From NCBI RefSeq assembly GCF_900089585.1, contig NZ_FLRH01000003.1, forward strand, positions 1,101,001 through 1,165,000: DNA of 64,000 bases. Direction: 5' to 3'. Below are positions 8,141-15,882 of the stretch, in pieces. A model generated the notes under the pieces. It searched no databases. It had not been told where the DNA came from and saw nothing but the letters and a program-made list of their open reading frames with translations. Numbering within the stretch: position 1 is the stretch's first letter; each line of letters opens with the position of its first letter. A program made the position numbers and the translations under genes. This DNA comes from Micromonospora sediminicola (GTDB lineage Bacteria > Actinomycetota > Actinomycetes > Mycobacteriales > Micromonosporaceae).

Positions 8141-9291
8141 GGCCGGTCCGCCCCGTCGAGCAGCGTCTCCAGCCGGGGCGTGACGCCCCACTGGTCGACC
8201 AGCTCGCGATACTCGGCCCGCTGGCTCCCGGTCGGCGCGCCCGCCGTGCGCCGGGCCCGGATGAGCAGGTTGCGAGGCGTGTGCTGGGAGTCGACGAACT
8301 CCACCACCTCCGCGCGGTAGCCGTGCAGCCGGAGCAGCCCGGCCCGTACCGCGTCGGTGAGCACGTCGGCGAAGCGTTCGCGCAGGATGCCCTGCCGGGT
8401 GAGCAGCTCGTACGGCGCAGGCGCTGGCCGGGACCGCAGCTGGGCGGCGAGGTCGTGGTGGCAGCAGGGCGCGGCTAGCACCCAGCGGGCGCCCCAGCGC
8501 ACCGCCCGGGCCAGCGCCTCGTCGGTGGCGGTGTCGCAGGCGTGCAACGCCAGCACCAGGTCGGGGGCGGGGTCGACGGCCGCCTCGGCGATGGTGCCGG
8601 CCACGAAGCTCACCCGGTCGGCCCAGCCCAGCCGCTCGGCCAGCTCGGTGTTGCGGCGGCGCTGGTCCTCACGGACGTCCACCCCGACGAGCGTCACGTC
8701 CAGTCCGCGCCCGGTCAGGTAGCGGTGGGCGGCGAAGGTCAGGTAGGCGTTGCCGCATCCCAGGTCCACCACGCGCAGCGGGCCGGTGAGGTCGTCCGGC
8801 AGGGTGGCCGCCAGCGCCCGGAGGAACGCGTCGACCTGGCGACGCTTGGCCGCCGAACCACCGATCTCGGCGAACAGCGGGTCACCCGGGTCGAGCAGCC
8901 AGTCCTTGGCCCGGTCGTGTCCCTCCGCCGCACCGGCCGGTCGGCTGGCCGCGGCCCGGTGCACCTGCGCCTCGCCGGACTTGGTGACCCGAAGTTGGAG
9001 CGTGGCGTCGGCGGTCTCCACGTGCCAGTTGCCGAACGGCTCGGCGAGCAGTTCGTCGACGGCCGCGTCGGCCTCCGCGCCGGGGGCCACGTTGCGGGTG
9101 TGCGGCCGCGCCCCGTCGGAGGTGGCGATCTGCAACCGGGGACCGGCCTTGAGGGTGACCGGGCGCAGCTCGGCGCGGACCACCGAGGGGCGCTGCCCGC
9201 GTCGACGCCCGGCGGCGACCGCCCGGGTCAGCCCGGGGCCCAGCAGCAGCGCCCGCACCTCGCCCAGTGCCGAGTCCAACGCTTCCGGCAT
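8137..9291 (-). CDS. Class I SAM-dependent methyltransferase (Methyltransf_32-like)
   Basis: A 384-residue protein. The start at 9291 is set by a strong GAAGGAG ribosome site 5 bases upstream. The SAM-binding glycine motif is LRVVDLGCGNAYLTFAA, followed by LVGVDVRE. A later HACDTATDEAL and APCCHHDLA pair is typical of the GSTCD/METTL25-like methyltransferase group, where the His-Ala-Cys and Pro-Cys-Cys-His motifs are conserved. The first 150 residues form an uncharacterised extension. The substrate is unknown, possibly RNA or protein. Confidence 0.85.
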   Translation of the reverse strand: MPEALDSALGEVRALLLGPGLTRAVAAGRRRGQRPSVVRAELRPVTLKAGPRLQIATSDGARPHTRNVAPGAEADAAVDELLAEPFGNWHVETADATLQLRVTKSGEAQVHRAAASRPAGAAEGHDRAKDWLLDPGDPLFAEIGGSAAKRRQVDAFLRALAATLPDDLTGPLRVVDLGCGNAYLTFAAHRYLTGRGLDVTLVGVDVREDQRRRNTELAERLGWADRVSFVAGTIAEAAVDPAPDLVLALHACDTATDEALARAVRWGARWVLAAPCCHHDLAAQLRSRPAPAPYELLTRQGILRERFADVLTDAVRAGLLRLHGYRAEVVEFVDSQHTPRNLLIRARRTAGAPTGSQRAEYRELVDQWGVTPRLETLLDGADRP

Positions 9292-9410
9292 CGCTACTCC
9301 TTCGTCCTTCCGCCCTCCCCGCGTCCTCTCGCTCCCACGGTCGATCACGAGGTCGACGGTGAGATCACCGTGCCGGCGAAGCAGGCCGGCGCCGGGGTGG
9401 GGACAGGGAG

Positions 9411-9437
9411 CGGCCCCCGGAGCGGATCCGGGGGCCG
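9411..9437 (-). terminator. Hairpin downstream of the RNA helicase gene
   Basis: A perfect 10-bp GC stem (9411-9420 with 9428-9437), extendable by one A-T pair, lies 17 bases past the helicase stop in the leftward direction and before the methyltransferase start. It has no U-tract. Confidence 0.55.
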
Positions 9438-9453
9438 GTCGTGTCTGTGCTGG

Positions 9454-11124
9454 TCAGTCGGTGGTGGTGACGGTGGCCTCGGCGGGTGCGCCGGTGCCAC
9501 CTCCGCCACGGCGACGCCGGCGACGGCGTGGCTTGGTGGCGGTCTCACCCTCGGCGGATGCCGCCGGGGTGGTCTCGCCGGTGCTCTCGGCGCCGATCAC
9601 CGTGGCCGGCTCGCCGGCCACCGTCTCGCCGGCCCGGCGGCGACGCCGCCGGCGCGGGGTACGGGCGCCCTCGTCGGCGCCGGTGTCGGTGGCGCCGCTC
9701 TCGGCGGGGGTGCCGACGGGCTCGTCGCCGCGACCCCGCCTGCGCTCCCGGCCCCGGCTGTCACCGCGACCCTCGCCCCGGCCGCCCTCGCCGCGTCGGG
9801 CGCCCCGCCGCGACCGACCGCCGCCCAGGTCCTCCTCGACCTCGGCGGACAGCCCGGCGCGGGTGCGCTCGGCGGTCGGCAGGGTGCCGCTGATGTCGGT
9901 GGGGATGTCCAGGTCGGTGTAGAGGTGCGGGGAGGTGTGGTAGGTCTCCGGCGGCTCGGGCATGTCGAGCCCGAGGGTCTTGTCGATGATCCGCCAGCGG
10001 GGCACGTCGTCCCAGTCGACGAACGTCACCGCGACACCGGTGGCCCCGGCCCGGCCGGTGCGGCCGATCCGGTGGGTGTAGGTGTCCTGGTCCTCGGGGC
10101 AGTCGTAGTTGATCACGTGCGTGACGCCGGTGACGTCGATGCCCCGGGCCGCCACGTCGGTGGCGACCAGCGTGTCGATCTTGCCGGCGCGGAACGCCCG
10201 CAGCGCCCGCTCCCGGGCGCCCTGGCCGAGGTCGCCGTGCACGGCGGCCACGGCGAAGCCGCGGAAGTCGAGGTCCTCGGCGACGCGGTCGGCGGCCCGC
10301 TTGGTGCGGGTGAAGATCATGGTCAGCCCGCGCCCCTCGGCCTGGAGGATCCGCGCCACGATCTCGACCTTGTTGAGCGAGTGGGTGCGATACGCGAGCT
10401 GCTGGGTCTGCGGCGACGGACCGGTCTCGGCGGTGTGCCCGGCGTGGATGGTCACCGGGCGGCGCAGGAAGCGCCGCGACAGCGCGACGATCGGGTCCGG
10501 CATGGTGGCCGAGAAGAGCATGGTCTGCCGGTCCTCCGGCAGCATGGCCAGGATCTTCTCGACGTCGTCGAGGAAGCCCAGGTCGAGCATCCGGTCGGCC
10601 TCGTCGAGGACGAGCGCGCGGACCCGGTCGAGCCGCAGGTGCTTCTGCTTCTGCAGGTCCAGCAGGCGACCGGGCGTGCCGACCAGGATCTCGACGCCCT
10701 TGCGCAGCGCCTCGATCTGCGGCTCGTAGGCCACGCCGCCGTAGATCGGCAGCACCCGGACGCCCCGGGTGCGACCGGCGGCGTCGAGGTCCTTGGCGAC
10801 CTGGATGCCCAGCTCGCGGGTGGGGACGACGACCAGTGCCTGCGGCACGCCGTCGCTCCCCTCGGACGGGGCGAACACGCGCTCGAGCAGCGGGATGCCG
10901 AAGCCGAGCGTCTTGCCGGTGCCGGTCGGCGCCTGCCCGATCAGGTCGACGCCGCGCAGCCCGATCGGCAGCGCGTATTCCTGGATGGCGAAGGCGCGGG
11001 TGATGCCGGCGGCCTCCAGCGCCTCGACGGTCTCCTGTCGGGCGCCGAGCGCGGCGAACGTGGGTGCCTCCGGTCGGACCGGAGCGGTGGGGGCCAGTGG
11101 CTGGCCGGAGATCTGCTCACTCAT
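9454..11124 (-). CDS. DEAD-box RNA helicase (RhlE-like)
   Basis: A 556-residue ATP-dependent RNA helicase. All key motifs are visible: a Q-motif region (AFAIQEYALP), motif I APTGTGKT (residues 65-72), PTREL, GTPGRLLDL, DEAD in VLDEADRMLDLGF, SAT in LFSATMPD, DVAARGIDV and HRIGRTGRAG. The C-terminal 130 residues are a low-complexity Arg/Gly tail with runs of Arg, typical of actinobacterial RhlE/DeaD-type enzymes and probably an RNA-binding arm. Its neighbours (ferritin-like, DUF3107, TetR) match the order around M. tuberculosis rhlE as recalled. Confidence 0.95.
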   Translation of the reverse strand: MSEQISGQPLAPTAPVRPEAPTFAALGARQETVEALEAAGITRAFAIQEYALPIGLRGVDLIGQAPTGTGKTLGFGIPLLERVFAPSEGSDGVPQALVVVPTRELGIQVAKDLDAAGRTRGVRVLPIYGGVAYEPQIEALRKGVEILVGTPGRLLDLQKQKHLRLDRVRALVLDEADRMLDLGFLDDVEKILAMLPEDRQTMLFSATMPDPIVALSRRFLRRPVTIHAGHTAETGPSPQTQQLAYRTHSLNKVEIVARILQAEGRGLTMIFTRTKRAADRVAEDLDFRGFAVAAVHGDLGQGARERALRAFRAGKIDTLVATDVAARGIDVTGVTHVINYDCPEDQDTYTHRIGRTGRAGATGVAVTFVDWDDVPRWRIIDKTLGLDMPEPPETYHTSPHLYTDLDIPTDISGTLPTAERTRAGLSAEVEEDLGGGRSRRGARRGEGGRGEGRGDSRGRERRRGRGDEPVGTPAESGATDTGADEGARTPRRRRRRRAGETVAGEPATVIGAESTGETTPAASAEGETATKPRRRRRRRGGGGTGAPAEATVTTTD

Positions 11125-11389
11125 CTGGATGTGGGGGTGCCCTCTCGTGGTGCGCCCCTCATGTCCTCAGGGCGCGATCGGTGTGGCGCGGGCCACGCGG
11201 TCGGGGGCGGTTTCGCCGAGCCGGACCGGGCCGCACGCGCTCCGGGGACCGGTGCTGACCGGCGGAGCTGACGGAATGCTCATCAACCACGCTGACCAGG
11301 TCGGTGCCCACGGCAACTGTCTCATCCTACCTGAACGGCCCCTGAGCCGTCCCGATTCCAGGTGGCGGCCCCGCGCGCGGGGGCAATCG
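11125..11389. other. Divergent intergenic region, helicase/ferritin-like
   Basis: About 300 bases separate the RNA helicase start from the ferritin-like start. Apart from the CRP-like palindrome and promoter listed separately at its right end, no gene or clear leftward promoter was recognised. Confidence 0.5.
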
Positions 11390-11390
11390 C

Positions 11391-11406
11391 TGTGACTTGG
11401 GTCACA
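11391..11406. promoter_or_regulatory. CRP-type palindrome overlapping a -35 box
   Basis: TGTGACTTGGGTCACA is an exact TGTGA-N6-TCACA palindrome, and one more C-G pair extends it (11390-11407). This is the consensus of enterobacterial and mycobacterial CRP. It covers the proposed -35 of the ferritin-like gene, so a bound regulator would most simply repress. The regulator is inferred; no crp gene lies in the window. Confidence 0.7.
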
Positions 11407-11425
11407 GGGGCTGACGGGGTAGCCT
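11397..11425 (+). promoter_or_regulatory. Candidate leaderless promoter of the ferritin-like gene
   Basis: TTGGGT (11397-11402), a 17-base spacer and TAGCCT (11420-11425) place the transcript start at about the GTG codon at 11432, predicting a leaderless mRNA. No ribosome site precedes that GTG, which fits. Confidence 0.55.
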
Positions 11426-11431
11426 GCGCTC

Positions 11432-12076
11432 GTGTCCGCCCCCGACCCCGCCGTCACCGACCTGTTCGGCCTCGTGGCGTACGGCGAGCTGCTCGCCTTC
11501 GACCGCCTCGCCGCCGACGCCCGCCTCGCCCCCGACCTGCGCCGCCGGGCCGCGCTCAGCGAGATGGCCGCGGCCGAGATCGCGCACTACCGCTGGCTCG
11601 CCGACCGGCTCGGCGCGCTGGGTGCGACCCCGGAGGCGGCGATGGCCCCCTACGTCGACGCGCTGCGGGCCTACCACGACTCGACCGAGCCGCGGGACTG
11701 GCCGGAGGCGGTGACCAAGGCGTACGTGGGGGACGCGATCACCGACGACTTCCTGCGCGAGATCGCCGGCGGTCTGGACGGGCCGGACCGGGCGCTGCTC
11801 CTCGACGTGCTGCACGACTCGCGGTACGCCGAGTTCGCCGCGGTCGAGATCCGCGCCGCGATCGAGGCCGACCCGCGGATGGCCGGACGGCTCTCGATCT
11901 GGGCCCGGCGGCTGCTCGGCGAGGCGCTGTCCCAGGCCCGGCGGGTCGCCGCCGCCGACGACCGGGGGGCGCTCGCCGCGCTGATCGGGCGGGACGGTGG
12001 GGACGTGTCGACGCTGCTGCGGCGGCTCACCGAGGCGCACACCGCGCGGATGGTGGCCGCCGGGCTGAACAACTGA
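11432..12076 (+). CDS. Ferritin-like fold protein (MiaE-like/ferritin_like family)
   Basis: A 214-residue all-helical protein starting at GTG 11432. Carboxylate/histidine pairs expected of a di-iron four-helix bundle are visible: YGELLAFDRL, EMAAAEIAHYRWL (Glu-x-x-His spacing) and a later HDSRYAEFAAVEIRAA. Related actinobacterial proteins are annotated as ferritin-like or tRNA-hydroxylase-like, but the real reaction is not known. It is divergent from the RNA helicase and convergent with DUF3107. Control by a CRP-type site is suggested by the palindrome upstream. Confidence 0.8.
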   Translation: MSAPDPAVTDLFGLVAYGELLAFDRLAADARLAPDLRRRAALSEMAAAEIAHYRWLADRLGALGATPEAAMAPYVDALRAYHDSTEPRDWPEAVTKAYVGDAITDDFLREIAGGLDGPDRALLLDVLHDSRYAEFAAVEIRAAIEADPRMAGRLSIWARRLLGEALSQARRVAAADDRGALAALIGRDGGDVSTLLRRLTEAHTARMVAAGLNN

Positions 12077-12108
12077 GTCGCCGCGGCGGGCGCCCCCGCC
12101 ACGGCGAC
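12077..12108. terminator. Bidirectional hairpin after the ferritin-like gene
   Basis: Arms 12077-12090 and 12095-12108 form a 14-bp stem with one wobble and a 4-base loop, starting directly after the ferritin-like stop. It lies between two convergent genes and can terminate both. Confidence 0.65.
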
Positions 12109-12122
12109 CGGTGCGCCGGGGA

Positions 12123-12350
12123 TCAGCGGACGGTGAACCCGACCGCGCGGGGCGAGGCCTCCGCGATCTCGACGTAGGCGACCTTGCCGACCGGCACGAT
12201 GACCCGCCGGCCCTTCTCGTCGGTCAGGGAGAGCGTGCCCTCACTCTTGGCGAAGGCGTCGGTCACGATCTGCTCGATCTCGGCCGGCGACTGCGCGCTC
12301 TCCAGGACCAGCTCCCGCGGCGCGTACTGCACGCCGATCTTGACCTCCAC
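12123..12350 (-). CDS. DUF3107 family small protein
   Basis: A 75-residue protein starting at GTG 12350, preceded by AGGAGG at good spacing. The compact beta-alpha pattern (MEVKIGVQYAPRELVLES, then IVTDAFAKSEGTLSLTDEKG, KVAYVEI and the C-terminal RAVGFTVR) matches the actinobacterial DUF3107 family (M. tuberculosis TB9.4-like). Its function is unknown; some members are annotated as ATP-binding. It lies 65 bases downstream of the TetR gene on the same strand and probably shares its transcript. Confidence 0.85.
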   Translation of the reverse strand: MEVKIGVQYAPRELVLESAQSPAEIEQIVTDAFAKSEGTLSLTDEKGRRVIVPVGKVAYVEIAEASPRAVGFTVR

Positions 12351-12415
12351 TGTGCCTCCTCAACTGGGGCGAAAAAGCCACCGTGGGAAGGCTATCCGAT
12401 CCGGCGGCCCGATGT

Positions 12416-13054
12416 TCAGGCTGACTCACCTTGCAGCGGGAAGCTGGCGATGCCACGCCAGGACAGCGCCGCGACCAGCGCCTCGGCCTCCGCCTTGGGC
12501 ACCTGGCGGCCGCCCGCCAGCCAGAACTGGGCGGCCGTCTCGGCCGCGCCGACCAGACCGGACGCCAGCAGCTCGGCGTGGAACCGGCTGACCCCGGTGT
12601 CCGAGATGATGGTGTCGGTGATCGCCGCGATGCAGCCCTGCTCGACCCGCTCCACCCGCTGCCGCACGGCCGGGTCGTTGCGCAGGTCGGACTCGAAGAC
12701 GAGCCGGAACGCCTCGCTCTCGTGGTCGACGAAGTCGAAGTAGGCCCGCACCGCCGCGCCGACGCGCTCCTTGTTGTCGTTGGTGCCGCGCATCGCGTCG
12801 TGCACCTTCGCGACGATGGCGTCACAGTGCGTGTCCAGCAGCGCCAGGTAGAGCTCCATCTTCCCGGGGAAGTGCTGGTAGAGAACGGGCTTGGAGACAC
12901 CGGCCCGCTCGGCGATGTCGTCCATCGCGGCGGCGTGGTAGCCCTGCGCGACGAACACCTCCTGAGCAGCGGCGAGCAGCTGCTTGCGGCGCGCCGAGCG
13001 GGGCAGGCGGGTGGGCCGGCCGGCGGTCTGTGCACCGTTCCCCACTGCGGTCAT
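12416..13054 (-). CDS. TetR-family transcriptional regulator
   Basis: A 212-residue regulator. The ATG at 13054 is chosen because of a GGAGG site just upstream. The N-terminal HTH is classical: RRKQLLAAAQEVFVAQGYH, then AAMDDIAERAGVSKPVLYQHFPGK. The rest is the all-alpha effector/dimer domain. Its orthologue in the M. tuberculosis rhlE-moeB region (Rv3208-like) sits beside DUF3107 and a DUF3152 gene. Here the prophage lies between TetR and the DUF3152 genes. The palindrome at 13107-13122 is a likely autoregulatory operator. Confidence 0.9.
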   Translation of the reverse strand: MTAVGNGAQTAGRPTRLPRSARRKQLLAAAQEVFVAQGYHAAAMDDIAERAGVSKPVLYQHFPGKMELYLALLDTHCDAIVAKVHDAMRGTNDNKERVGAAVRAYFDFVDHESEAFRLVFESDLRNDPAVRQRVERVEQGCIAAITDTIISDTGVSRFHAELLASGLVGAAETAAQFWLAGGRQVPKAEAEALVAALSWRGIASFPLQGESA

Positions 13055-13096
13055 GGGAACCTCCGAGTATCTGCGTACGAGCCGGCACGTATCACC

Positions 13097-13122
13097 CGAA
13101 CCGGTCCGGGTTCGTGAACCCG
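13097..13122. promoter_or_regulatory. Palindromic operator candidate upstream of tetR
   Basis: CGGGTTCgtGAACCCG (13107-13122) is a perfect 7+7 dyad, and a third half-site, CGAACC (13097-13102), forms an overlapping dyad with its left arm. It lies 53-68 bases before the TetR start, as expected for an autoregulated TetR promoter. Confidence 0.6.
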
Positions 13123-13342
13123 TCGCGGAATTGGCCCGCCGCTGTAACTTATCGCCACTGTCACCACACGTTATCGGGGAGCCGCCGAACGGCCCACCCC
13201 GGAGCCGACCGTACGGACCGCCCCCACCCGCGCACCTCAGCCGAAAAGGCGACCCAAGGCCGCAACCTCCCCCGCCGGGGGGACCCCGAAACCCGACACC
13301 CGCCGCCCCGCCGTACTTCCCCGCCTGGTCAGGGCATAGGCG
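13123..13342. other. Left host/prophage junction (attL expected here)
   Basis: This 220-base gap lies between the host TetR gene promoter region and the integrase. No gene or tRNA is seen. If TetR is host and the integrase is phage, attL must be here. No convincing long repeat of the right junction was found by eye; only 7-10-base matches occur (see rejected items). Confidence 0.5.
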
Positions 13343-14323
13343 ATGACCACGACCTCGGGCACCGTCGAGTACGTGGCTACCCCAGAGCAGATGATCGACG
13401 CCCACCTCACCTGGATGCGCGCCGGCGGCTACGCCGAGAAGTCCGTCCGCGCGTCCCGCCGGGTTCTCCGCAAGGCCCACACGGAGCTACCCGAGGGCCT
13501 ACACGCCGCGATCGGCACCGAGCTGGCCGCCTGGCTCGACAACCCCGAATGGGTCCGCGCAACGAAGTGCGCCTACCACAAGCACCTGGTCCGGTTCTAT
13601 CGCTGGGCCACCAACCCGAAGGATCCCTGGATGACGTTCGACCCGTCCGCCGACCTGCGCGCACCGAAGGTGAATCCCGGCGTCCCGCGTCCCGCCGGCG
13701 ACGAGCTGGTCCGCGCCGCGATCTACGACACCGCCGACCCGTGGCGGATCAACTGCCGGCTCGCCGCCCTCGGCGGGCTGCGCGCCTGCGAGATCGCCGC
13801 CCTGCGCCGCGAGGACGTCACCGCCGAGGTGATGCACCTGTGGGGCAAGGGCGACAAGGCCCGCGCCGTGCCCACCCACCCGCTGATCTGGGAGCTGATC
13901 GCGCCGCTGCCGCCGGGGCACATAGTGCGGCGCCCGTCGGGACGGCCGCCGACCGGGGACTGGGTATCCACCCAGACCGCCCACTACCTCGCCGCCGCCG
14001 GGATCCCCACGAAGCTCTACCCGCTGCGGCACTACTTCGCGTCGACGATCAACCAGCGGTACGGGGACATCCGCGTGGTTCAGGAGCTGCTCGGCCACGC
14101 CTCCGTGATGACGACCCAGCGGTACACGGCAGTGACCGCCTCCCGTCTCCGGGAGGCGGTCACCGTGTTGCCGTTCAGCGGATCAGACGCGGACGACACG
14201 CCGAGCGCTGGCCCGGCACCATCCGACGCCGCTGCTCAGCCACCACATCGATCCGAGGCGTCCGCTCCTCCGGCAGCTCGTCGCGGTCGGCGACCACGAC
14301 GACCTGGACGCGGCCGTCCATGA
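13343..14323 (+). CDS. Tyrosine recombinase / phage integrase
   Basis: A 326-residue integrase that should catalyse prophage integration and excision. The N-terminal SAM-like DNA-binding part covers about residues 10-95. The catalytic domain shows Arg in GLRACEIAALR (about 146), Lys in GKGDKAR, the LRHYFAS box, LGHAS with the second His, and the nucleophile Tyr in TTQRYTAV (about 261). The usual HxxR box reads YPLR here, so the first His is replaced by Tyr. The last 60 residues are low-complexity and overlap an antisense gene, so the functional protein may end near residue 280. Confidence 0.9.
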   Translation: MTTTSGTVEYVATPEQMIDAHLTWMRAGGYAEKSVRASRRVLRKAHTELPEGLHAAIGTELAAWLDNPEWVRATKCAYHKHLVRFYRWATNPKDPWMTFDPSADLRAPKVNPGVPRPAGDELVRAAIYDTADPWRINCRLAALGGLRACEIAALRREDVTAEVMHLWGKGDKARAVPTHPLIWELIAPLPPGHIVRRPSGRPPTGDWVSTQTAHYLAAAGIPTKLYPLRHYFASTINQRYGDIRVVQELLGHASVMTTQRYTAVTASRLREAVTVLPFSGSDADDTPSAGPAPSDAAAQPPHRSEASAPPAARRGRRPRRPGRGRP

Positions 14324-14474
14324 GCAGCTGCACCACCTCCGGCCACCGGCCCCCGTCCAGCTCGTCGACGACGACGGCCGCTAGACGCAAACCCAGCCGG
14401 TTGCAGTACTCTGCACATCGATCGGTGTAACGGTTTACGTTGCCTGCTGTCACGTAGATCAACGCATTGGTCAT
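14175..14474 (-). CDS. Small resolvase-domain-like protein
   Basis: A 99-residue protein. The ATG at 14474 has a GGGAGGA ribosome site. ALIYVTAGNVNRYTDRCAEY, GLRLAAVVVDE and VQVVVVADRDELPEE resemble the N-terminal catalytic fold of serine recombinases (beta strand, helix, then strand ending in DR). The catalytic Ser and its Arg neighbours are not evident, so it may be an inactive or regulatory derivative. It overlaps the integrase 3' end antisense by 149 bases. The assignment is tentative. Confidence 0.55.
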   Translation of the reverse strand: MTNALIYVTAGNVNRYTDRCAEYCNRLGLRLAAVVVDELDGGRWPEVVQLLMDGRVQVVVVADRDELPEERTPRIDVVAEQRRRMVPGQRSACRPRLIR

Positions 14475-14491
14475 CTCAAGGTCCTCCCTGG

Positions 14492-15217
14492 TCAAGCGCT
14501 TCGCTGGCGGTCTTGATCAGGGAGGACTTTTGGTGGGGGAGGGCCGCGTTCCACGGGACGACCAGCAGGCCGGTTGTCCAGCGCCCGCACCACGGCGCCC
14601 AGGCGAGGCGGTTGCATCTGCGAACCACCGAGCATCGCACCCGGTCCGACGTCGGATCCGCCGGAGGCGCCCGGTGTCGCCCGGGTCGCGGCCAGTGCCA
14701 GATCCCACCGATCAGGCGGCGCCGCCGGCGCCAGAGGGCCAGCTGACGCCGAGTGCGGCGGCGCAGCGGGCGGTGGCGGGCGATCGCGAGGCCGCCACCG
14801 TGGCGCCGCCTCGGTCGGCCGCGACGGTGGGCGCGTGGCCGCGCGGTCCGCCAGGCTCGAAGTCGGGCTCGGAGAGGCGGCGGGGCGCGGCGAGCGCGAT
14901 GCAGTCAGCGAGGGCTTCGGCGCGGGAGGTCGAGTCGACGGCGCGGCGGCCGAGCCGTCGCCATCGCCGTCGATGTCCGGCAGGCCTGGCACGTCGGGAA
15001 GCAGTGACGGTAGCGGCTGCGGCAAGGGCAGCGGCGGCACCGGCAGGCTCGGCAGGGGCAGCGAGGGCAGCGAGGGCAGCGAGGGCAACGGCAACGACGG
15101 CAGCGGGACCGGAGGCAACGGCAGCTCAGGGTCAGCGGACGCTGGGTCCTGCGACGCCGAGCAGAGGACCGCCGTCGCACCCAGCGCCAGCAGGATCCCC
15201 CCCATGCCGCGACGCAT
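14492..15217 (-). CDS. Secreted proline-rich repeat protein (tentative)
   Basis: A 241-residue frame. The N-terminus looks like a signal peptide (MRRGMGGILLALGATAVLCSA), followed by about 50 residues of Leu-Pro-Ser/Leu-Pro-Pro repeats and a Ser/Pro-rich, low-complexity tail. The signal peptide and repeat favour this strand over the overlapping plus-strand frames, but compositional bias keeps several frames open here. No enzyme domain is seen. It could be a lysogenic-conversion surface protein. Confidence 0.45.
   Translation of the reverse strand: MRRGMGGILLALGATAVLCSASQDPASADPELPLPPVPLPSLPLPSLPSLPSLPLPSLPVPPLPLPQPLPSLLPDVPGLPDIDGDGDGSAAAPSTRPPAPKPSLTASRSPRPAASPSPTSSLADRAATRPPSRPTEAAPRWRPRDRPPPPAAPPHSASAGPLAPAAPPDRWDLALAATRATPGASGGSDVGPGAMLGGSQMQPPRLGAVVRALDNRPAGRPVERGPPPPKVLPDQDRQRSA
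15059..15094. repeat. Short 9-bp tandem repeat
   Basis: At least three copies of gcagcgagg occur in tandem, grading into gcaacg units. They encode Leu-Pro-Ser steps of the secreted proline-rich frame on the minus strand. Confidence 0.7.
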
Positions 15218-15307
15218 TGGATTGATCTATCCCGCTCACGAGACCCGAGCAACCCGCACTCGTCTGATCTTGCGCCATGTGAAGGTAGCTCGTTACAGGC
15301 GTGACAG

Positions 15308-15350
15308 ATGGTGTTAACCCACGGTTACCATCTTCCGCTGCAAGTTGCAG
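15308..15350. promoter_or_regulatory. Two dyads downstream of the gntR gene
   Basis: A bulged hairpin (15308-15331, outer ATGGT/ACCAT and inner AACC/GGTT) is followed by CTGCAAGTTGCAG (15338-15350). Both lie between the GntR-type stop at 15352 and the next leftward start at 15217. They could end the regulator transcript or act as an operator. The rest of 15218-15307 shows nothing clear. Confidence 0.45.
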
Positions 15351-15351
15351 G

Positions 15352-15756
15352 TCAGAGAATGTCGACCTGCGCTCGGTCGCCCGGGTATGCATCGGCGATC
15401 CCGTCTGGCCCGATCACGACCAGCATGGGCACGCCGTCGGGAACGTCAAAAGTCGCCCGCTCGGCCGGAGTCGGCATACGCGTCGTCACCACCGACCCCG
15501 GCTCGGCGACGATCCGCTCCACCTCACGCGCCTGCGGCACACGCGTGCCCCAACCATGCTGAACCTCGACCACGCCCTGGGCGCGCAGCGCGGCGATCGC
15601 CCGGCGAACCGTTGTCCGACCCAGCCCCGTCTCCTGCATCAAGCGCGACTCCGACGGCAACCGCGCGCCCGGAGACCACTCGCCCGCGGCAACCCGACGA
15701 CGTAGATCGTCGGCGAGCTGCCGCCAGGCCGGCACGCCCGACGCGGGGTCGATCAT
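15352..15756 (-). CDS. GntR-family regulator, short form
   Basis: A 134-residue protein. The winged HTH is typical of GntR: PAWRQLADDLRRRVAAGEW, then GARLPSESRLMQETGLGRTTVRRAI and the wing GVVEVQHGWGTRV. After the DNA-binding domain only about 55 residues remain, a remnant of a UTRA-like effector domain, so ligand sensing is doubtful. It is divergent from the XRE/TPR gene; a long palindrome in the shared gap is a probable binding site. Similar short GntR regulators (KorSA-like) occur on actinomycete integrative elements. Confidence 0.8.
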   Translation of the reverse strand: MIDPASGVPAWRQLADDLRRRVAAGEWSPGARLPSESRLMQETGLGRTTVRRAIAALRAQGVVEVQHGWGTRVPQAREVERIVAEPGSVVTTRMPTPAERATFDVPDGVPMLVVIGPDGIADAYPGDRAQVDIL

Positions 15757-15775
15757 GGACGGAGACGCTATGGCG

Positions 15776-15866
15776 CGTCCGCCTCACGTCGACACGTGGG
15801 CACGTGCGGACGAGCTGGCTTGTCGGCAGCGCGTACGGTGAGAGGGGGTACACGATGTAACCCCCT
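15776..15866. promoter_or_regulatory. Divergent control region with two palindromes
   Basis: CGTCCGC (15776-15782) pairs with GCGGACG (15806-15812) around a core with repeated ACGT steps. A second dyad, AGGGGGTACA with TGTAACCCCCT (15843-15866), lies 17 bases before the ATG of the XRE/TPR gene. They sit between divergent regulators, so one may serve GntR and one the XRE protein. Confidence 0.55.
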
Positions 15867-15882
15867 GGCGTGGAGGTGTCCG

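Noticed and set aside
8542..11271. A 909-codon plus-strand frame across the methyltransferase and RNA helicase.
   Set aside because: Both genes underneath have complete enzyme motifs on the minus strand.
13055..13342. A tRNA gene as attachment site.
   Set aside because: The GGGTTCG stretch at 13108 recalls a T-arm, but it is half of a palindrome and no cloverleaf can be built around it.
14467..15317. Plus-strand frames over the proline-rich secreted gene.
   Set aside because: They show Gly/Ser or Arg-rich strings without a start signal; the minus strand has a signal peptide. Certainty is moderate only.
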